DNA of 64,000 nucleotides from Streptomyces fuscichromogenes (lineage in GTDB: Bacteria; Actinomycetota; Actinomycetes; Streptomycetales; Streptomycetaceae). Positions within the stretch are counted from its first letter, which is position 1. Each line of letters begins with the position of its first letter. The position numbers were made by a program, and so were the translations under genes. Below are positions 52,901-59,731 of this stretch, piece after piece. The notes beneath the pieces were generated by a model. That model saw only the letters and a program-made list of their open reading frames with translations. It was not told where the DNA came from and made no database searches. The stretch covers positions 372,001 to 436,000 of the forward strand of contig NZ_BMML01000005.1 in NCBI RefSeq assembly GCF_014645815.1, written 5' to 3'.

Positions 52901-53494
52901 CGCAGCGCGCGGTCGCCCCTTCCCGCGACCACGCCGCCGCCCACCCCGCCGCCCACCGGGCCGACGGCAGCCCTGCCGCTCTTCGTGCAGCGCGCCGCGA
53001 CTCCGCAGGCCGCCCTGCCGGTCAAGCCGGCCGGCACCACCTCCACGGCCTCCACCTCCACTCCCGCCCGGCCCGTCCCCCTGCGCCCCACCGCGCCGAT
53101 CTCCGCCACCGCCCCCCTCCCGGTCGCCCCCCTCGTCGTCCAGCGCGAGGCCCTCACCACCGCGCTCCCCGTCGGCCACCCCACGGGCTCGCTGAGGAAG
53201 GCGCCGGTCATCAGCACCACGCGTGCCGAGGCTCCCCGGACCCAGACGGCCAGGCAGCCACCGCCCCGCGACGATCCGCCGCCACCCGGGTACTCCGCCT
53301 CGGCCTCGGCAGCGGACGACCAGCCACCCGGCTACACGGCGATCGAGGGCGGCGGTTTCGACCCGCGCGCCCTCACCGAGTTCCAGGTGGACGCCCTCGT
53401 GCACCGGATCATCGACCGGATCACCCGCCACGTCCGCACCGAACTCCGCCGCGACCGCGAACGCGTGGGAAAGCTCCGCGACTTCCGATCCTGA
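49976..53494 (+). CDS. Pro/Ala-rich VQR-repeat protein of the CIS operon
   Basis: 1172 aa, GTG start three bases after the previous stop with GGAGG upstream. The N-terminus (MGLWDRMRGRGRETEAEE, then WSGLPPIQRALG) and the C-terminal helix (ALTEFQVDALVHRIIDRITR ... RVGKLRDFR) are ordered. The roughly 1000 residues between are low-complexity Ala/Pro/Gly/Ser/Thr with 17 VQR tripeptides, mostly in (V/A/P)-VQR-(R/A/S). Homologues are annotated 'syndecan 1', without meaning. It occupies the place of a large operon-internal protein and could be a disordered tape measure or scaffold; this is inference. Confidence 0.85.
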   Translation: MGLWDRMRGRGRETEAEESGNAPEVPAQAPRPVVAAAWSGLPPIQRALGTGGPVADAGFGGRLPTWQNPSFTATRSHAVLDGESSARLAGGGLTGTPGAGAGARSGLERPVQSLPLAGPTGPATQPGPTAGRRASVPVVPLRAVGGGPAGSAGSAGAAGSVAAAAAGYVGSAGSVGPVGSVGSAAGTVRSAGSVGPGGPAGTARSAAPAVQRVPSAGRRGDGPAARTPGGTAGAARNGKSAPSPALPSAPSTAPAGGPAPSAQGTGQSAIPAVQRAVTRTAAASTAVPLAWAPQPTPVVPAPATGPRVAPAPPVPPRRSALTRAPASTSVTAVQRRTLPSAPRVTAAQGAVPAPPEGDRADGGETAADAVVQRAVENGGADPVPVSGGWSRPRGDGDGRTSSGETPRASRGGASGRTPAPAAVQRSASSGAGPSTAGPSTTVPAAAPAPVRASSGGGGGGGGTASAAGLPAATARTASMSPTTTPPSAPSAPPRDGGPSGVPGAGARTSVPPVPPVQRRAVSGGGVPASATAPGSPAAAPEQPPGTPVTPSVQRRTGTDHPAARHTASPPESGRTAASPAPAPTTGGTGADAVTGTEAATAASPVPRATPPVPPAPAVPQSVRPSASPAASGGPETVVQRRATERTGATDAVREAPRPAKPGTVPVAPGEPGRDTVAVTSTAQATPAATPAAAPAPASAPASAPVQRAATTPDAPRPGLGAPLSRAAGSGGREVSVQRRTTQGPQASSAAVPGAAVPDARTSPGPRERGPGQASSVPSPSAPAMETGPAPASASASAPSSAPAPAPAPSPSPSPSSASASVQRAGATAPGSPRLGLGAPFTGPAASAAAARSVGRQAAVPSVQRRPAAGGSSGGPSAGPSGQAPTATSRPVPAAPPLPVQRASAPNLPTGAGAGAVTPTPTAERAQPAPTGPVPAPPPALPGPATAGPSAVAAPLPPFVQRAAVPGPGSVPAAVQRSARSPLPATTPPPTPPPTGPTAALPLFVQRAATPQAALPVKPAGTTSTASTSTPARPVPLRPTAPISATAPLPVAPLVVQREALTTALPVGHPTGSLRKAPVISTTRAEAPRTQTARQPPPRDDPPPPGYSASASAADDQPPGYTAIEGGGFDPRALTEFQVDALVHRIIDRITRHVRTELRRDRERVGKLRDFRS
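52376..52432 (+). repeat. Low-complexity CCCCTG/CCCCTTC microsatellite
   Basis: Hexamer-like CCTGCC and CCTTCC units repeat within the VQR protein gene, encoding an APAPAPAPSPSPSPSS-type run. In-frame slippage is likely. Confidence 0.7.
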
Positions 53495-53573
53495 CCGCCT
53501 CCGACCACCTACGACCACCCCTGATCGCTCCCGATCACGACGACCGCGCACCGACCCCACAGAAAGGCCCCCG

Positions 53574-53996
53574 ATGGATCGCCAGGACCCCGGAACCACA
53601 GTCTGGTTCAGCCTCTCCATCGACGGTGAGGACCTCGGTTACTTCAACGGGTGCGAGGGGCTGTCGTCGCAGGTGGAGATCGAGCAGCGGCAGGAGGGCG
53701 GCAACAACGGGTTCGTGTGGCAGCTGCCGACCCGGGTCACCTTCTCCCACATCCGGCTGACCCGCCCGCTCACCCCGGACACCTCGAAGGTCGCGAAGTG
53801 GATCTCGTCCGTGCAGACGGGGATCGAGCGGCCCACCGGGCAGATCACGGCGCTGCGCGCGGACGGCTCCGAGGTGGCCCGCTGGGGGCTGCTGGACGTA
53901 CTGCCGGTGAGCTGGCAGGGGCCCTCCCTGGACGCGGGCAGTCCGTCCGTGGCCACGGAGGTACTGGAGATCGCCCACCACGGCTTCACCGACTGA
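53574..53996 (+). CDS. Second tube-like (gp19-family) protein, tube initiator
   Basis: 140 aa, ATG after AGAAAGG. Same fold as the tube protein but shorter: TVWFSLSIDGEDLGYFNGCE, QEGGNNGFVWQLPTRVTFSH, then LRADGSEVARWGLLDVLP and VLEIAHHGF. In PVC and Afp a separate gp19-like protein (Pvc5-like) starts the tube on the baseplate hub, and its position before the LysM and spike genes fits this. Confidence 0.9.
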   Translation: MDRQDPGTTVWFSLSIDGEDLGYFNGCEGLSSQVEIEQRQEGGNNGFVWQLPTRVTFSHIRLTRPLTPDTSKVAKWISSVQTGIERPTGQITALRADGSEVARWGLLDVLPVSWQGPSLDAGSPSVATEVLEIAHHGFTD

Positions 53997-54030
53997 GCCG
54001 ACAGAGCCGACAGAGCCGACAGAGCTGACC
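53995..54030 (+). repeat. 9-bp tandem repeat
   Basis: Four copies of GAGCCGACA-like (the last GAGCTGACC) in the gap between the second tube gene and the LysM gene. Small slippage repeat; no function assigned. Confidence 0.7.
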
Positions 54031-54058
54031 GAGCGGACCGAGAGAGGCAGATCAGATC

Positions 54059-54781
54059 ATGGCCAGGAGCAGCCGGGGCGCCGGCAAGAGCCTCGTGCGG
54101 GCCACCCTCGCGATTCACGAGCCGCCCGTGGGCACCAGCACCAGCCCGGGCGGCATCATCAAGACGTTCGGCTTCGAGTTCAACCCGGCGCAGCTGTCGA
54201 TCGCCCGCCGGGCGGACTGGAAGTCGTCGGCGGCGCCGATCGAACGGGACGGCGCGCTGCCGGAGTTCCTCGGCACCCATCCGCGTGAGATGAGCGTGGA
54301 GATCTTCCTGGACCGGTCCGACGACCCGGACAGCAACGACGTGATGAAGAAGGTGGAGTCGCTGCTGGCCTGCTGCGAGGTCACCAGCAAGAGCATCGCG
54401 GCCAAGCAGCCGTCGCCGCCCTGGGTGGTCTTCCAGTGGGGCTCGTTCTCGACGGCCAACTTCACGGCGTACGTCGCCTCCGCCGATGTCTCCTACTCCC
54501 TCTTCGGGACCAGCGGGATGCCGATCCGGGCCAGCTGCCGGCTCCAGCTGCACGAGATCCCGAGCAAGACCGCGGGACAGAACCCGACGTCCGGCGCGCT
54601 CACCGCGCAGCGCGTGCACCGGGTCGTCGCCGGCGACTCGCTGCAGTCGCTGGCCTGGCGGGAGTACGGCAACGCGGCCGCCTGGCGGGCGATCGCGGAC
54701 GCCAACGGGATCGACGACCCGGGGTGGCTGCCCACGGGGACGGAACTGGTGTTGCCGGCCGCCGAGGAGGTGCGGTCCTGA
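54059..54781 (+). CDS. cis7: LysM-domain baseplate hub protein (Pvc7-like)
   Basis: 240 aa. The N-terminal region (FGFEFNPAQLSIARRADWKS, DRSDDPDSNDVMKKVESLLA) matches the CIS hub/connector type. A C-terminal LysM-like module (RVHRVVAGDSLQSLAWREYG ... WLPTGTELVLP, about 190-232) ends it. In related particles this protein links the tube to the spike. Its stop overlaps the spike ATG (TGATG). Confidence 0.9.
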   Translation: MARSSRGAGKSLVRATLAIHEPPVGTSTSPGGIIKTFGFEFNPAQLSIARRADWKSSAAPIERDGALPEFLGTHPREMSVEIFLDRSDDPDSNDVMKKVESLLACCEVTSKSIAAKQPSPPWVVFQWGSFSTANFTAYVASADVSYSLFGTSGMPIRASCRLQLHEIPSKTAGQNPTSGALTAQRVHRVVAGDSLQSLAWREYGNAAAWRAIADANGIDDPGWLPTGTELVLPAAEEVRS

Positions 54782-56688
54782 TGGTGAAGCACGCTTTCTC
54801 GAACGTCATCAAGGTCGTCATCGGCGGCAAGGAGCTGACCGCGACCTCGGAGTACGGGCGCTATCTCGTCGACGCCCACGTGGACCAGGGCGTCGGGGTG
54901 CCCGCGGCCTTCCAGCTGACCTTCCGGGATCCGGACCGCAAGCTGCTGGGCAAGCTGGGCGTGCAGTTCGGCGTCCCGGTGGTGATCACGCCGGTCTCGG
55001 ACGGCCAGGGCACCGGCGACCCGCTGCTCACCGGCGAGGTCACCGGGATGGAGGCCGAGTACGACGGCACCGGCAGCTACGCGGTGGTCCGGGGCTACGA
55101 CTACGGCTTCCGGCTGATGCGGCAGCGCCGGGTGGTCGCCTACCGCAACCAGACCGCCTCCGACATCGCCCGCAAGCTGGCCGCGCAGGACGGGGTGCCG
55201 ATCGGGCGGATCCAGGCCACGAAGACCGTCTACGAGTTCATCTCCCAGTCGAACGTCACCGACTGGGACTTCCTGGCCCGGCTCGCCGACGAGAACGAGA
55301 TGGTCATGTCGGTGGACGCGGACGGCAAGTTCCAGTTCGTGAAGCAGAAGAGCGCCTCCGGGGCGCCCTCGCCGCAGACCGACGGCGACAAGAGCCCCTT
55401 CGTGCTGGAGGCCCGGCACGACATCCTGCGGCTGCGTACCGCGGTCACCGCCTCCGACCAGGTCAACAAGGTCGAGTCGCGGGGCTGGGACGTACGGACG
55501 AAGAAGACGCTCACGGCGACCGTGACCCCCGCCGACAACACCGGCTACAGCATCGGCACCACCCCGGCCGCGGCGGCCGGCGAGTTCAAGACCTCGAAGC
55601 TGGTCGAGACGCGTACCCCGTACGACAAGCAGTCCGAGGTGAAGTACGCGGCCGACGCCCTCTCCGACGACGTCACCTCGACCTTCGCCGAGGTGGAGGT
55701 GGTGGTGCGGGGCAACCCGAAGCTGCGGCCGGGAGTTCCGGTGGCGCTCGCGGACGTCGGGGACCCCTTCGAGGGGAAGTACACCGTCACCTCGGTACGG
55801 CACGTCTTCGGCGACGCCAAGCACTACGAGACCTGGGTGACGGTCAGCGGCCGGCAGTGGCGGTCGCTGTACGGCGTGGCCTCGGGCGGTGGTTCGGACG
55901 CCGGGGCCGACCGGCAGCCCAGCGTGGCGCAGGCGCTGGTCACCGACGTACAGGATCCGCTCCAGCAGGGGCGCGTGAAGATCAAGTTCCCGTGGCTGGA
56001 CGACACCTACGTCAGCGACTGGACCCGGACCGTGCAGTGGGGCGGGGTGCGCGGCGGCGGGGTCTTCCCGATGGACGTCGGTGACGAGGTGCTCGTCGCC
56101 TTCGACCGGGGCGCCCTCGACCACGCGTACGTCATCGGCGGCCTCTACAACGGCAAGGACAAGCCGACCAGGGTCAAGGACGTGCCGCTGCACGACGGCA
56201 TGCGCGGCCGGGCCACCCGGCACACCGTCTCCGACCGCGTCGGCAACCGTATGGACCTGCTCGACCAGCGGGGCCGCAAACAGGGCGTCCGGCTGGCCAG
56301 CGGCGACGACAAGCTGACCGTCTTCCTGGACCGGCAGCAGACCGAGATCACCGTGGACAGCAAGGGCAGCGTCTCCATCAAGGGCAGCAGGTCGGTGTCG
56401 GTCGAGGCCGGTGCCAACCTGTCACTGAAGGCGGGCGGCGCGCTCAGCATCAGGAGCGGGGGGCCGCTGTCCCTGCAGAGCGCGGAACTCGTCGACATCA
56501 AGGCCCCGGCGGGCGCGGTCTCCGTGAACGCCGCCGCCGTGAACGTGCTGGCGAACGCCGCCCTGTCGCTGCGCGGCAACGCCGCCGTCGCGATCAGCTC
56601 CCTGATCACCGTGGGGATCGAGGCCCCGCAGGTGCCGGTCCTGGGCATGATGACGATGGGCGGACTGAACGTGATGGTGATCCCGTGA
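54781..56688 (+). CDS. cis8: VgrG-like spike protein (Pvc8-like)
   Basis: 635 aa, ATG overlapping the previous stop. Gp27-like hub domains (about 1-380, with NQTASDIARKLAAQDGV and VTDWDFLARLADENEMVMSV) are followed by an OB-fold gp5-like domain (ALVTDVQDPLQQGRVKIKFP ... GDEVLVAFDRGALDHAYVIG). A C-terminal beta-helix of short repeats (SVSIKGSRSVSVEAGANLSL) completes it. This is the trimeric puncturing tip. There is no separate PAAR gene; the final LGMMTMGGLNVMVIP could form the tip itself. Confidence 0.95.
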   Translation: MVKHAFSNVIKVVIGGKELTATSEYGRYLVDAHVDQGVGVPAAFQLTFRDPDRKLLGKLGVQFGVPVVITPVSDGQGTGDPLLTGEVTGMEAEYDGTGSYAVVRGYDYGFRLMRQRRVVAYRNQTASDIARKLAAQDGVPIGRIQATKTVYEFISQSNVTDWDFLARLADENEMVMSVDADGKFQFVKQKSASGAPSPQTDGDKSPFVLEARHDILRLRTAVTASDQVNKVESRGWDVRTKKTLTATVTPADNTGYSIGTTPAAAAGEFKTSKLVETRTPYDKQSEVKYAADALSDDVTSTFAEVEVVVRGNPKLRPGVPVALADVGDPFEGKYTVTSVRHVFGDAKHYETWVTVSGRQWRSLYGVASGGGSDAGADRQPSVAQALVTDVQDPLQQGRVKIKFPWLDDTYVSDWTRTVQWGGVRGGGVFPMDVGDEVLVAFDRGALDHAYVIGGLYNGKDKPTRVKDVPLHDGMRGRATRHTVSDRVGNRMDLLDQRGRKQGVRLASGDDKLTVFLDRQQTEITVDSKGSVSIKGSRSVSVEAGANLSLKAGGALSIRSGGPLSLQSAELVDIKAPAGAVSVNAAAVNVLANAALSLRGNAAVAISSLITVGIEAPQVPVLGMMTMGGLNVMVIP

Positions 56689-56728
56689 GCGGGCGGCAGG
56701 CCTTCCCCGAGAGGCGGGTGCGGGGCTG

Positions 56729-57172
56729 ATGGCAGAGCAGTTCGTCGGCTCCGGCTGGTCGTTCCCGTTGCGGATCGGGCCCACCGGAGGCATCGCCCTG
56801 GTCAGCGGCGAGAAGGAGGTGGAGGAGGCCATCCGGCTCATCCTCTCCACCGCCCCGGGCGAACGCCCGATGCGGCCGGAGTTCGGCTGCGCCATCCACG
56901 ACCTGGTCTTCGCCCCCGTCAACGAGCAGACCGCCGGCCGTATCCAGCACGAGGTGCACGCCAGCCTCGACCGCTGGGAGCCGCGGATCGAGGTCGAGGA
57001 CGTCGAGGTGACCACCGGGGCCGACCCGAGCGTGCTGATGATCGACGTCCGCTACTCGATCCGCGGCACCAACAACCCGCGCAGCCTGGTCTTCCCCTTC
57101 TACGTCATCCCCTCCCACGACGAGCCGGACCTGCCACCCGCCTCCCCGGACTCCTCCGAAAGCGACCGCTGA
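56729..57172 (+). CDS. cis9: Baseplate wedge protein gp25-like (Pvc9-like)
   Basis: 147 aa. The GPW/gp25 lysozyme-like baseplate signature is seen: GIALVSGEKEVEEAIRLILS TAPGERPMRPEFGC, then the sheath-initiator region EPRIEVEDVEVTT and DVRYSIRGTNNP. It is the most conserved baseplate component and nucleates the sheath. It precedes the gp6/J gene by five bases. Confidence 0.95.
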   Translation: MAEQFVGSGWSFPLRIGPTGGIALVSGEKEVEEAIRLILSTAPGERPMRPEFGCAIHDLVFAPVNEQTAGRIQHEVHASLDRWEPRIEVEDVEVTTGADPSVLMIDVRYSIRGTNNPRSLVFPFYVIPSHDEPDLPPASPDSSESDR

Positions 57173-57177
57173 TCCCG

Positions 57178-59139
57178 ATGGCCCTGCCCTCCCCGAACCT
57201 CGACGACCGCCGCTTCCAGCAGTTCGTCGACGACGCCAAGCGTTACATCCAGCAGCGCGCCCCGGAGTGGACCGACCACAACGTCTCCGACCCCGGCATC
57301 ACGCTGGTGGAGACGGTCGCGCACATGGCCGACCAGATCGTGTACCGCCTCAACCGGGTCCCGGAGAAGAACCACCTGGCCTTCCTGGACCTGGTCGGCA
57401 TCACGCTGTTCCCGCCCTCCGCGGCCCGTACGGACGTGACGTTCTGGCTGTCGGCGGCCCAGGAGGAGCCGGTCCCGGTGCCGGTGGGCACCGAGGTGGC
57501 GACCCGCCGTACCGAGACGCAGGAGGCGGTGGTCTTCGCCACCGAACGCGAACTGACCATCGTCCCCAGCGAGTTGCGGCACCTGCTGCGGCAGCAGCAC
57601 GGCGCGGCCGTCGTCGACCTCACCCATGAACTCGCCGAGGGCAAGGACCTGTTGTGCTTCACCGAGGCTCCGAACCCCGGTGACTGCATGCTGCTCGGCC
57701 TCTCCGCCGCCGTCCCGCACTGCGCGGTCGCCCTGGACCTGGACAGCCGGGTCGACGGTGTCGGCGTGGACCCGCGGCAGCCCCCGCTGGTGTGGGAGGC
57801 GTGGACGGAGGACGGCTGGCGGGAGTGCGAGGTCGACCGGGACGGCACGGGTGGCCTCAACCGCCCCGGCGAGGTCGTGCTGCACGTCCCCGGCGGTCAC
57901 GTGCTGTCCCGCAACGGCGGCCTGGAGGCGAGCTGGCTGCGCTGCCGGGTCACCGAGCCGCACGCCGACCAGCCCTTCTACACCACCTCCCCGACGATCC
58001 GGTTCGTCGAGGCCTGCACGGTGGGCGGCACCACCGGCGCCGTGCACGCGGAGACCGTCGAGGACGAGGCGCTCGGCGAGTCGACGGGACTGCCCGGCCA
58101 GCGCCTCAGGCTCGCCCACGCCCCCGTCGTCGGCGACAGCCCGCCGCTCCTCCTGCAGACCGCCGAGCACGACGGCGAGGGCGGCTGGGCCGACTGGCAG
58201 GTCGTCCCGCACTTCGCGGCCTCCGGGCCGCACGACCGGCACATCACCCTGGACGCGACCACCGGTGACATCGCCTTCGGCCCCGCGGTCCGCGAACCGG
58301 ACGGCTCGCTGCGCCAGTACGGCACGGTGGCCCCCAAGGGCGCGGTCGTCCGGGCCCGCCGCTACCGCACGGGCGGCGGCCGGGCCGGCAACGTGGCCCG
58401 GGGGGCCGTACAGATCCTGCGTTCCTCGATCCCGTACGTGGCGGAGGTCGTCAACCGGGAGGCCGCGCGGGGCGGGGTGGAGGGCGAGACGGTCGCCGAG
58501 GCGAAGGTCCGCGCGCCGATCACGCTGCGCGCCCAGGAGCGGGCGGTGACCCTGCGGGACTACGAGGAGCTGGCCCGCCGGGCCGCCCCGGAGACGGCCC
58601 GGATCACCTGCCTGGAGGGCGAGGAGGGCGAGCACGGCGCGTACGCGGTCCGGGTCCTGGTGGTGCCCCAGGCGGTCCCCGACCCGGGCGGCCGGCTCCG
58701 CTTCGAGCAACTCGTCCCCGGCGACGCCCTGCTCGACCGCATCACCCGCTACCTGGACGAACGCCGCCTGATCGGGACCCGGTTGGCGGTCGGGCCGCCC
58801 TTCTACCAGGGCATCACGGTCGTCGCCACCGTGCACGCCTTCCGTGGCGTGGACGTCGAACGGGTCCGCCACCAGGCCCACGACGCCCTCTACCGCCACC
58901 TGGACCCGCTGACCGGCGGCGCGGACGGCAAGGGCTGGCGGTTCGGGCGCCCGGTGCAGTCGGGCGAGGTCTTCGCGGTGCTGCAACGCGTCCCCGGCGT
59001 GGAACTGGTCGACGAGGTCGTCCTGCACCCCGCCGACCCGCTCACCGGCAAGCGCGGCGACCCGACCGACCGGATCGACCTGGACGCCCCGTCCCTGGTC
59101 TTCTCCTTCGACCACCGGGTCCGGGTGATCGGCGAATGA
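57178..59139 (+). CDS. cis11: Baseplate wedge protein gp6/J-like (Pvc11-like)
   Basis: 653 aa, ATG six bases after the gp25 stop. The N-terminal DDRRFQQFVDDAKRYIQQRA PEWTDHNVSDPGITLVET and the C-terminal LRDYEELARRAAPETARITC ... PLTGGADGKGWRFGRPVQSG are the hallmarks of J/gp6-type 'putative baseplate assembly protein'. It forms the wedge ring around the hub. Confidence 0.95.
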   Translation: MALPSPNLDDRRFQQFVDDAKRYIQQRAPEWTDHNVSDPGITLVETVAHMADQIVYRLNRVPEKNHLAFLDLVGITLFPPSAARTDVTFWLSAAQEEPVPVPVGTEVATRRTETQEAVVFATERELTIVPSELRHLLRQQHGAAVVDLTHELAEGKDLLCFTEAPNPGDCMLLGLSAAVPHCAVALDLDSRVDGVGVDPRQPPLVWEAWTEDGWRECEVDRDGTGGLNRPGEVVLHVPGGHVLSRNGGLEASWLRCRVTEPHADQPFYTTSPTIRFVEACTVGGTTGAVHAETVEDEALGESTGLPGQRLRLAHAPVVGDSPPLLLQTAEHDGEGGWADWQVVPHFAASGPHDRHITLDATTGDIAFGPAVREPDGSLRQYGTVAPKGAVVRARRYRTGGGRAGNVARGAVQILRSSIPYVAEVVNREAARGGVEGETVAEAKVRAPITLRAQERAVTLRDYEELARRAAPETARITCLEGEEGEHGAYAVRVLVVPQAVPDPGGRLRFEQLVPGDALLDRITRYLDERRLIGTRLAVGPPFYQGITVVATVHAFRGVDVERVRHQAHDALYRHLDPLTGGADGKGWRFGRPVQSGEVFAVLQRVPGVELVDEVVLHPADPLTGKRGDPTDRIDLDAPSLVFSFDHRVRVIGE

Positions 59140-59170
59140 CCACCGGCAACAGCTCTACCGGAGGCCCCCG

Positions 59171-59731
59171 TTGAGAGGTTCCATCGACGGCCTCGGCTCC
59201 TCCGTCCCCATCGCCGCGATGCTCCCGGCGGTCTTCGCCGACGACGACCTGGCGCTGCGCTTCGTGGCCGGCCTGGACGACGTGATCGCCCCGATCCCCA
59301 ACGTCCTCGACTGCCTGCCCAGCTACTTCGACCCGGCCCTGGCCCCGCTGGACTTCGCGGAGTGGCTCGGCACCTGGGTCGGCGCGGAGACGGACGGCAC
59401 CGAACCGGAACCCCTGCTGCGCGCGGCCGTGGCGGCAGCCGCCTACCTGCACCGCATCCGGGGCACCCGGCTCGGCCTGTCGGAGACGGTCCGCCTGGCC
59501 TTCGGCGTGACCCCGGAGATCACGGAGAGCGGCGGCGCCGACTGGAACGCCCGCCCGCTCGGCCCCTTCCCCGGCGCCCCCCGCCCCGGCCTGCACGTCC
59601 ACCTCATGCTTCCCTCTCCCACCCCGGCCGACGAGGTCCGTCTGGAGCACCTCGTGGCCGCCGCCCGCCCCGCTCACATGCCCTACACGGTCCAGGTGAC
59701 CGCGTCCGGCGAAAGGACCCCGCAGAGATGA
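59171..59731 (+). CDS. cis12: Baseplate wedge protein gpI-like (Pvc12-like)
   Basis: 186 aa, TTG after CCGGAGG. Phage tail protein I family: VIAPIPNVLDCLPSYFDPAL APLDFAEWLGTWVG, then the helix-rich AAAAAYLHRIRGTRLGLSET VRLAFGV and a short C-terminal domain. It pairs with the J-like protein in the wedge. The CisA-like gene starts within its stop (ATGA overlap). Confidence 0.92.
   Translation: MRGSIDGLGSSVPIAAMLPAVFADDDLALRFVAGLDDVIAPIPNVLDCLPSYFDPALAPLDFAEWLGTWVGAETDGTEPEPLLRAAVAAAAYLHRIRGTRLGLSETVRLAFGVTPEITESGGADWNARPLGPFPGAPRPGLHVHLMLPSPTPADEVRLEHLVAAARPAHMPYTVQVTASGERTPQR

Noticed and set aside
49976..53494. CRISPR-like or structured repeat array
   Set aside because: The repeats are degenerate, in frame and without uniform spacers; they encode low-complexity protein.
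54781..56688. Type VI secretion VgrG
   Set aside because: VgrG-like fold, but no TssJLM membrane complex, TssBC two-part sheath or ClpV; the gp25/J/I/DUF4255 set is the eCIS type.
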